From positions 1 through 33,376 of the forward strand of contig WOYO01000014.1 of the NCBI GenBank assembly GCA_011620765.1: 33,376 nt of DNA, written 5' to 3'. This DNA is from Thermoplasmata archaeon (GTDB lineage Archaea; Thermoplasmatota; UBA186; UBA287). Below, piece after piece: positions 27,021-33,376 of the stretch. The position numbers and the translations under genes were made by a program. Under the pieces are notes generated by a model. The model worked only from the letters and a program-made list of their open reading frames with translations. It had not been told where the DNA came from and did not search any database. Position 1 is the stretch's first letter, and every line of letters starts with the position of its first letter.

Positions 27021-27506
27021 TCAGGTAGTTTTTTTTAAGAGAGATTCGGCATCATCGGGTCGACGGTAATCATGAGTGAATGGTTTTCCATATTTCATCT
27101 TCAACTTCTTCAGGATGATTCGAATTTGTTTAAGAGTATATTCAACACCGAATTTCTCATATATCAGGGTACGGACTTCATCGGTCGTCCATGTGGATTT
27201 TTGACTTAACAGTTCTTGTAACTGATTGAATTCTTCTGATGAGAGTTTCATTGGCCTCCCTCCAGCATAACGAGGAATAATCCCATCATATCCATTCTCA
27301 TTCCACCTTCGTTGCCAGATGTATCCTTCATTCCTTGTAATCCCCACCCTTTGTGCAGATTCTTCTACGCTCGTTCCTTCATATCGATATTTTATAAAAT
27401 ACAGTCTTTTGAGGATTTTCGTGTCTTTTTCCAGAGTTTTAATTCTCGATTCCAATTCATCTACGGTAATACGTCTCTGTATCGGTATCTGTTCAGACCA
27501 GGGCAT
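27021..27506 (-). CDS. IS630 family transposase, N-terminal HTH/winged-helix part
   Basis: 'GTSVEESAQRVGITRNEGYIWQRRWNENGYDGIIPRYAGGRPMKLSSEEFNQL'. Ends in an A8 run (reverse complement of T8, 27029-27036) where the frame is lost. Confidence 0.87.
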   Translation of the reverse strand: MPWSEQIPIQRRITVDELESRIKTLEKDTKILKRLYFIKYRYEGTSVEESAQRVGITRNEGYIWQRRWNENGYDGIIPRYAGGRPMKLSSEEFNQLQELLSQKSTWTTDEVRTLIYEKFGVEYTLKQIRIILKKLKMKYGKPFTHDYRRPDDAESLLKKTT

Positions 27507-27553
27507 ACATAGAATTGGTATCTGTTGTAATAAATGTATGGTTCTTAACTATA

Positions 27554-27770
27554 TACCCATGGGATACCTATCATAATTGTACTACCTAACAAACTCAGAA
27601 ATTAGATCCTCAGATTTCTCGAATACTTTATCAAGTCTTAGAACTTCTTCATTGAATGTACGAATACAACGCTCTACCTTACCCTTTGACTGTGGGTAGT
27701 GTCTTGGTGCATGCTCTACACTTATTCCTATTCTTTACAACCACTATGTGTCTCTACCGTAGTGTATCCC
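27554..27770 (-). pseudogene. C-terminal fragment of an rve-type (IS481-like) transposase within miniature element copy 1
   Basis: Reverse-strand translation '...RIGISVEHAPRHYPQSKGKVERCIRTFNEEVLRLDKVFEKSEDLISEFVR*YNYDRYPMG...' with an in-frame TAG where Trp is expected. Confidence 0.75.
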
Positions 27771-27987
27771 ATTCCGCATTCCCTACCAATGAATAGGCAG
27801 GGGATTAGAATAATGTCTATGTTACCAATGTTGCTTTACTTTACATAATCAAAATCTCTGTGCGCGAGCATGCCCTTACTATTTAGGCTAGACAGAGGTC
27901 ATATCTCCTTACATTACACAAATGTATATATTCCTGAATAGGTAAATTTATAAATAGATTAACCAATACAATACCTGTGGTAGTAAA

Positions 27988-28224
27988 ATGGAAGACGAAA
28001 TATCCAAAGCTGCCCTTGAGGTAATAATTAGTGCTGAGGAACCATTGGAAACAAAAGAAGTAGAAGAAAGAGTGAATAAGATTGTAAAGGATACACCTAG
28101 GACAAAATTATTTTATAGTCTTAATAATCTTAGAGCGGAACGGTTAATAAAAGGAAAATTTATCGGTCCCGGCAAAGGCGTATGGGTCTGGTGGAATAAA
28201 GGGATCTTCAAAAAAGGATGGTGA
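27988..28224 (+). CDS. small winged-helix-like DNA-binding protein (78 aa), first gene of the R-M operon
   Basis: 'ALEVIISAEEPLETKEVEERVNKIVKDTPRTKLFYSLNNLRAERLIKGKFIGPGKGVWVWW' has a wHTH pattern. It ends 4 nt before mod. Confidence 0.65.
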   Translation: MEDEISKAALEVIISAEEPLETKEVEERVNKIVKDTPRTKLFYSLNNLRAERLIKGKFIGPGKGVWVWWNKGIFKKGW

Positions 28225-28228
28225 GAAA

Positions 28229-30373
28229 ATGGAAAAAGTAACTGATGAACAAATAAAATTTATTGCTCAAAGATTGAAAGAAGGTAAACCTCTGCCTGAA
28301 GAGTTCAAATGGCTCTTATTTGAAGGAAAGCAAGAAGCTGAATTGGGTTATTTTGGAAAAGAAAGAGATATTGATGTAATAACGGAAACGATGGCCGTTC
28401 CTCTCCAAAGAGTTAAAGCATTTGGTAAAATAAAAGATGATGAATGGCACAATATGCTTATTTTTGGTGATAATTTACAAGTTCTAAAAGAATTGATGCT
28501 TTGGAAAGAAGCCGGAAAACTAAAAAATCCCGATGGAAGTTTAGGTGTTAAGTTAATTTACATAGATCCACCTTTTGGTACAGGAGATATCTATGGGAAA
28601 GGAGATGTTGGAGCTTATTCTGCTAAAATGGTAGGAGCAAAATACTTAGAATGGTTAAGAAAGAGACTAATTCTGTTAAAAGAAATCCTTTCTGACGATG
28701 GAAGCATCTATGTCAGAATTGATTATCATTTTGGACATTATGTTAAAGTTTTGATGGATGAGATTTTTGGAAGAGAGAATTTTCAGAATGAGATTGTAAT
28801 AAATAGAACAAGAAGATTAAAAAGTGAAGGAAATAAATTCTATATTTCTACAGACTCTATTTTCTTTTATACGAAAACTGATAATTATTTATTCAATCAT
28901 GTAAAGATGGAGGAACCTTATGAAATTGAGATAAAGTGTACTGATGAACCTGCAGCTCGTAAAGTTAAAAGAGAACTTGAAAAAAATATAGTAGATTGCG
29001 AAGTAAAAATTGAGAAAAATAAACTTCTACTAAGAAATCAAAAATGGGTTGAAATGCACGCTTCTTCTAAGAAAATTGATAATCCTCCACGAAAATTCTT
29101 TGGTAAAATGATTAAACCGCCGAGAAAAAGAAGATGGATGTGGAATCAAGAAGCCATTGACAAAATGATTGGACAAGGGTTTATTAGAATCAATAAGAAC
29201 AATGGGTTGCCAGAACTTATTAGAACTTGGCGGCATTTAGGAACAGATTGGACAGATATTAAAGGATACAGCCAAACAACAGGATACCCAACAGAGAATT
29301 CTGAAGAGTTATTAGAAAGAATTATCTCTGCTGGTTCAAACGAAGGTGATATGGTTCTTGATGCTTTTGCAGGCTCTGGAACAGCAGGGGCAGTTGCTGA
29401 GAAATTAGGAAGAAGATGGATTATGATCGATGCTGGGAGACTTGCAATCTATACAATGATTAAAAGAATGTTGAATCTGAAAGAAGAAATTGGAAACACA
29501 GGAAAAGATTTGAAGCCAAACCCATTTGCTGGATACAATGCTGGTCTGTATGATTACAAGTTAGTTAAAGAATTGCCATTTGAACAGTATAGGAAATTTG
29601 CTTTAGAATTATTCCAATGTAAAGATGAACCTCATGAAGTAGGAAAAATAATGCTAGATGGTTATTTTAGCCTGGATCATGTTTTAGTTTTCAAATGGAA
29701 GAACGAAGGAGAGTTGGTTGTTGACCACGAATTTATTAATGAATTACATTCTTTAATTGGAGATAAGATAGGAAAAAGATTCTTTATTATTGCTCCCTGG
29801 GCAAATGTTGCTTTCAGAGAAGATGTAGTCCAAAAAGACGATGTCAGATACTTTATGCTAAGAATACCTTATTCGGTTATTGATGAATTACATAAAAAAC
29901 AATTTACACCTCTTGTGCAACCTATTTATACCTCTCAAGAAGTCAATGTTGTTATGGAGCAAGTAGGGTTTGATTTTATCAATCCACCTGCTGTTGAATG
30001 TGAGTATTATATTGATAAACCAAAAGCAGGTCTTGGTAGATTTACTGGAGAAAAGGAAGCTGTTATCAAAATAAAAAAATTTTATAGTAATGTTGTTTCT
30101 AAGAAACCAATTTCTGATGAAGATAGAGGCTTCAAATCACTATCTATGGTTATGGTTGATATGAACTATAATACTGAGTGGTTTAATTTCTCTAAATGGA
30201 TTAGCTCTAAAGACATAGAGAAAAATGATTGGGAAATAAGACTTGACACCGAGAAATTAGGTGAAAAAATAATGGTTGTGTACATTGATAGTTACGGAAA
30301 CGAAAAGAAAGAAGTTTTGAGTTTGAATAATTTTAAAGGAAATGAAAATAAATCCACGAAGGAGGGGAAATAA
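28229..30373 (+). CDS. mod: type III restriction-modification DNA methyltransferase (Mod, beta-class order)
   Basis: 714 aa. 'NMLIFGDNLQVLKELM', 'KLIYIDPPFGTGDIYG' (DPPF motif IV), then 'MVLDAFAGSGTAGAVAEKLGRRWIMID' (motif I). Confidence 0.92.
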   Translation: MEKVTDEQIKFIAQRLKEGKPLPEEFKWLLFEGKQEAELGYFGKERDIDVITETMAVPLQRVKAFGKIKDDEWHNMLIFGDNLQVLKELMLWKEAGKLKNPDGSLGVKLIYIDPPFGTGDIYGKGDVGAYSAKMVGAKYLEWLRKRLILLKEILSDDGSIYVRIDYHFGHYVKVLMDEIFGRENFQNEIVINRTRRLKSEGNKFYISTDSIFFYTKTDNYLFNHVKMEEPYEIEIKCTDEPAARKVKRELEKNIVDCEVKIEKNKLLLRNQKWVEMHASSKKIDNPPRKFFGKMIKPPRKRRWMWNQEAIDKMIGQGFIRINKNNGLPELIRTWRHLGTDWTDIKGYSQTTGYPTENSEELLERIISAGSNEGDMVLDAFAGSGTAGAVAEKLGRRWIMIDAGRLAIYTMIKRMLNLKEEIGNTGKDLKPNPFAGYNAGLYDYKLVKELPFEQYRKFALELFQCKDEPHEVGKIMLDGYFSLDHVLVFKWKNEGELVVDHEFINELHSLIGDKIGKRFFIIAPWANVAFREDVVQKDDVRYFMLRIPYSVIDELHKKQFTPLVQPIYTSQEVNVVMEQVGFDFINPPAVECEYYIDKPKAGLGRFTGEKEAVIKIKKFYSNVVSKKPISDEDRGFKSLSMVMVDMNYNTEWFNFSKWISSKDIEKNDWEIRLDTEKLGEKIMVVYIDSYGNEKKEVLSLNNFKGNENKSTKEGK

Positions 30374-30374
30374 A

Positions 30375-32897
30375 ATGCCGGAGAAACTTAAAATTAGCCC
30401 AAATGATTTGGTATTGGAGGTTTCGGAAAATGTAGATCCTAGAAAATTTGATATTTCTAAATACGATGATTTTATGGATGCTGTTTTTGGCAACAGATAC
30501 TATCATAAAGAAGCTGTCAAAAAGACCCTATTCTATTTTTTGAGTGGAAATTACAGGAATCTGAGAGATCTAGCACTGCAAAATTATAAAACAAACGAGA
30601 TACTACAAAAAATCTTTCCTAGACAAGTAGATTACGAGAAACATCTTCAACTTCCAGATAAGCTTTCTGCAACTATCGAAGAAGCAACTGCCACAGGCAA
30701 AAGTTATGTTTTATATGTTGTTGCTCGGATTATGTTAGTAGAGGGGATTGTAAATAGGGTTTTAGTTCTATGCCCCTCAACTACAATTGAAACTGGTTTA
30801 ACAGAAAAATTCAAAGAACTCTCTTCTGATCCTGAATTGATTAGATTGCTTCCTCAAGATGCTAAAACCCCAAGAATAATTAGTGGAGATGAAACTATTA
30901 AAGAGGGCGATATTTGTATTGAAAATATTCATGCAGTTTATGAAAGGACTGGTTCTTCGATTGGGGCAAGTTTAAAAGGAAAAGGCCAAGAAACATTGGT
31001 TTTGAACGATGAAGTACACCATGTTTATAATAAACCAGGAAGAGACGAAGCAATAAAGCAGTGGAAAATATTCCTTCAGAATCCAGATTTTAACTTCAAA
31101 TATGTTCTTGGAGTCACGGGGACGCCATATATCGAAAATGAATATTTCTATGATGTTATTTACCGATACTCATTAAGACAGGCAATAGAGGATAATTTTG
31201 TTAAGCTGATAAAATATGCTGTGGAAGGTGGGGCTACAACAGAGGAAGAACAATTTAAGATGATATACGATCACCATTTAAAGAACAGAAGAAAATACAG
31301 AGAAATAAAACCGTTGACAATACTTGTTACAAAAGATATAAACAATTGTAAGGATTTAGCAGAGAGATGGGTTGAGTTCATCTCTAAAATAGAAAAAATA
31401 TCAAAACCTGAAGCAGAGAAAAAAGTTTTAATTGTAACATCGGCTGATGAACATAAGCAAAACGTCTTAAAACTCAGAAATGTTGATGATAAAGATAATC
31501 CTGTTGAATGGATTACCTCTGTTAGCATGCTTTCAGAAGGGTGGGATGTAAAAAATGTATTCCAAATAGTACCACATGAAAAAAGAGCCTTTAATTCTAA
31601 ACTTTTGATTGCTCAAGTTCTTGGGAGAGGTCTAAGAATACCTCCACAGTATGCCATTGAGAAACCAGAGGTAATTATCTTCAATCATGTCAGATGGGCG
31701 CCAGAAATAAGACAACTAGTGGAAGAAGTAATGGAAATAGAATTAAGACTTCATATCTACCCTATCAAAGAGAAAAATGATTATAATTTTAAAATACATC
31801 AAATAGTTTATGAAGTTAAAGAAGAGCCGAGAGAGACAAAATTCAAAACAGAAGGGCCTAAAAAGATAAATTTTTCTCCACAAGTAGAAGCTTTAGAAAA
31901 AGAGACTGAATTTGAGAAAGTAGGTACTCGCGAAAGAGAAATTATCAAAGTAAAAGTCTTCTATAATTTTTATACAGTCGAAGATGTTGCCAATGATATC
32001 TGGAACAGGCTTGTGTGGGATGACAGAGAATTTGAAACAGATTCTTCTAAGAAATTTACATTAAAAAAGATAGAGAAACTGTTAAAAGATGCATTGAAGG
32101 AGATAGGAGAAAAGAATAACAGAATATCCGAAGAAAACAAATTGAAAGCTATTCAAGCTTTCGGTATATTTAGAAGAAAGAAAACAAAATCTCCAAAATA
32201 TGAGAGATCGATAAAGGAAATAGATGAACTTAAAACAGAAGATATCAAATCGCATTCCATTAGCATAAGTTCTTTAAGAAAGGGTTTAACAGTTTTCTTT
32301 GACGAAAACTCTATGAAATACAGTAATGAAGAAGATAAAAAGGTGTTAAAAAGTTTACCAGAAGATGAAGCTATTCCTGCATATGCTCTGGGGGATAGAT
32401 ATATTCAAAATACATATTTTTTCAAAACACCTACAAATATCTGTGTTGCTTCATCATCACCAGAGCGATTATTTGTTAAAAAACTTGTTGAAAAGGATAA
32501 TTCAGAATTAGTTGATGGTTGGATAAAATCCAGGGATGTGGGCTTCTATTCTATAGATTACTATTGGCGTAAGGGTGAACACCACAAGAAAGGATCTTTC
32601 AATCCCGATTTCTTTCTGTGGAAAAAGAAAGATAATATGATAATTGTTGTAGAGATAAAGGAAGACGCATTGATAGAAGAGGTTAGTGATGAGAACACGG
32701 ACGTTGCCAAAGAACATAAAGCTAAATATAAATTTGCCAAAGATCATTTTGAAGAGTTAAATAAAAACAAAGAGATAAAAACAAAGTACTTCTTCACATA
32801 TTTAACCCCAAAAGACTTCGATAAATTTTTTGAATATTTGAGACAAAGAAAAATAGAGAAATTTAATCCAGAAATAAATATAGCATTAGGAAGATAG
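30375..32897 (+). CDS. res: type III restriction endonuclease subunit (Res; start revised to ATG 30375)
   Basis: 'EATATGKSYVLYVVARIML' Walker A, 'LVLNDEVHHVYN' motif II, 'LLIAQVLGRGLRIPPQ' motif VI, C-terminal 'FNPDFFLWKKKDNMIIVVEIKEDAL' PD-(D/E)XK nuclease. Strong RBS 'ggaggggaa' upstream. Confidence 0.9.
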   Translation: MPEKLKISPNDLVLEVSENVDPRKFDISKYDDFMDAVFGNRYYHKEAVKKTLFYFLSGNYRNLRDLALQNYKTNEILQKIFPRQVDYEKHLQLPDKLSATIEEATATGKSYVLYVVARIMLVEGIVNRVLVLCPSTTIETGLTEKFKELSSDPELIRLLPQDAKTPRIISGDETIKEGDICIENIHAVYERTGSSIGASLKGKGQETLVLNDEVHHVYNKPGRDEAIKQWKIFLQNPDFNFKYVLGVTGTPYIENEYFYDVIYRYSLRQAIEDNFVKLIKYAVEGGATTEEEQFKMIYDHHLKNRRKYREIKPLTILVTKDINNCKDLAERWVEFISKIEKISKPEAEKKVLIVTSADEHKQNVLKLRNVDDKDNPVEWITSVSMLSEGWDVKNVFQIVPHEKRAFNSKLLIAQVLGRGLRIPPQYAIEKPEVIIFNHVRWAPEIRQLVEEVMEIELRLHIYPIKEKNDYNFKIHQIVYEVKEEPRETKFKTEGPKKINFSPQVEALEKETEFEKVGTREREIIKVKVFYNFYTVEDVANDIWNRLVWDDREFETDSSKKFTLKKIEKLLKDALKEIGEKNNRISEENKLKAIQAFGIFRRKKTKSPKYERSIKEIDELKTEDIKSHSISISSLRKGLTVFFDENSMKYSNEEDKKVLKSLPEDEAIPAYALGDRYIQNTYFFKTPTNICVASSSPERLFVKKLVEKDNSELVDGWIKSRDVGFYSIDYYWRKGEHHKKGSFNPDFFLWKKKDNMIIVVEIKEDALIEEVSDENTDVAKEHKAKYKFAKDHFEELNKNKEIKTKYFFTYLTPKDFDKFFEYLRQRKIEKFNPEINIALGR

Positions 32898-32934
32898 CAA
32901 ATATACCGTTTAACGGTACTTAAATATATTTAAT

Positions 32935-33293
32935 ATGTAATGTTAACCGACATGGGTAACATTGAACCATTTAGATATAGACCAGCAGGCACACAATTTA
33001 TACCCATGGGATACCTATCATAATTGTACTACCTAACAAACTCAGAAATTAGATCCTCAGATTTCTCGAATACTTTATCAAGTCTTAGAACTTCTTCATT
33101 GAATGTACGAATACAACGCTCTACCTTACCCTTTGACTGTGGGTAGTGTCTTGGTGCATGCTCTACACTTATTCCTATTCTTTACAACCACTATGTGTCT
33201 CTACCGTAGTGTATCCCATTCCGCATTCCCTACCAATGAATAGGCAGGGGATTAGAATAATGTCTATGTTACCGCTATTGCTTTACTTTACAT
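32935..33293 (-). mobile_element. miniature rve/IS481-like element, copy 2 (359 bp, uninterrupted)
   Basis: About 355/359 identical to copy 1, same orientation. Carries the same transposase fragment and the same in-frame TAG, with the same terminal inverted repeats. Confidence 0.87.
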
Positions 33294-33376
33294 GAAAGAA
33301 AATATATAAGGAAAAGAGGTCTGTGATCATGCACAGATTCTCCCGTAACAGAGAATAATTTTTGGAGAAGCTCATC

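Larger units (their letters stand above)
26475..27551 (-). mobile_element. IS630-type insertion sequence (1077 bp) with TA target duplication
   Basis: Terminal inverted repeats TAGTTAAGAACC ... GGTTCTTAACTA. Flanking TA at 26473-26474 and 27552-27553. The empty site in copy 2 reads caattTAtaccc. Confidence 0.9.
26409..27846 (-). mobile_element. miniature rve/IS481-like element, copy 1 (359 bp net), interrupted by an IS630-type element
   Basis: Left part 26409-26474 and right part from 27554 together match copy 2 (32935-33293) with about 4 differences. Near-terminal inverted repeat ATGTAATGTTAACCGACATGGGTAACATTG / ATGTAAAGTAAAGCAA...GGTAACATAGA. Confidence 0.85.

Noticed and set aside
27021-27506. 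Canonical -1 programmed frameshift in the IS630 gene
   Set aside because: A -1 shift at the A-run gives AAC TAC CTG AAA TAA (stop). Only +1/-2 or loss of one A restores the catalytic frame.
26409-33293. CRISPR array or toxin-antitoxin module in the AT-rich island
   Set aside because: No regularly spaced short repeats were seen. The only repeats are the two 359-bp elements and the IS ends. The wHTH has no toxin-like partner other than mod/res.

Overview
Archaeal (probably euryarchaeal) chromosomal window. It is mostly housekeeping genes, with one recently disturbed, AT-rich accessory island at the right end. From left to right: a truncated T2SSF/TadC-like membrane protein; a DUF362 ferredoxin-type protein; a UPF0147 protein; dihydroorotase; a tiny ribosomal protein L41e ORF that is absent from the ORF track and whose stop codon directly abuts an intron-containing tRNA-Trp(CCA); a degraded, transposase-like relic zone; a five-gene minus-strand cluster (SAM methyltransferase, three related headless coiled-coil proteins, HD hydrolase); tRNA-Pro(TGG); NUDIX, TFS and ModE-like genes; DHODH-like, THEP1-like and geranylgeranyl-reductase-like genes; Pth2; DUF99; glnA; a compact his cluster (hisG-C-B-H-F-[A-I-E fusion]-D); a family B DNA polymerase; DUF2891; and a GNAT acetyltransferase. 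The right-end island is a wHTH + type III R-M (mod/res) cassette flanked by two direct 359-bp copies of a miniature element that carries an rve/IS481-like transposase tail. The left copy is itself interrupted by a 1077-bp IS630-type element with a TA duplication, and the right copy serves as the empty-site control. The items most worth follow-up are the nested, repeat-flanked R-M island, the tRNA-Trp intron that reads as a box C/D guide for positions 34 and 39, the L41e/tRNA-Trp zero-gap junction, the coiled-coil operon, and the HisA-HisI-HisE fusion. All assignments come from reading the sequence; no database search was run.
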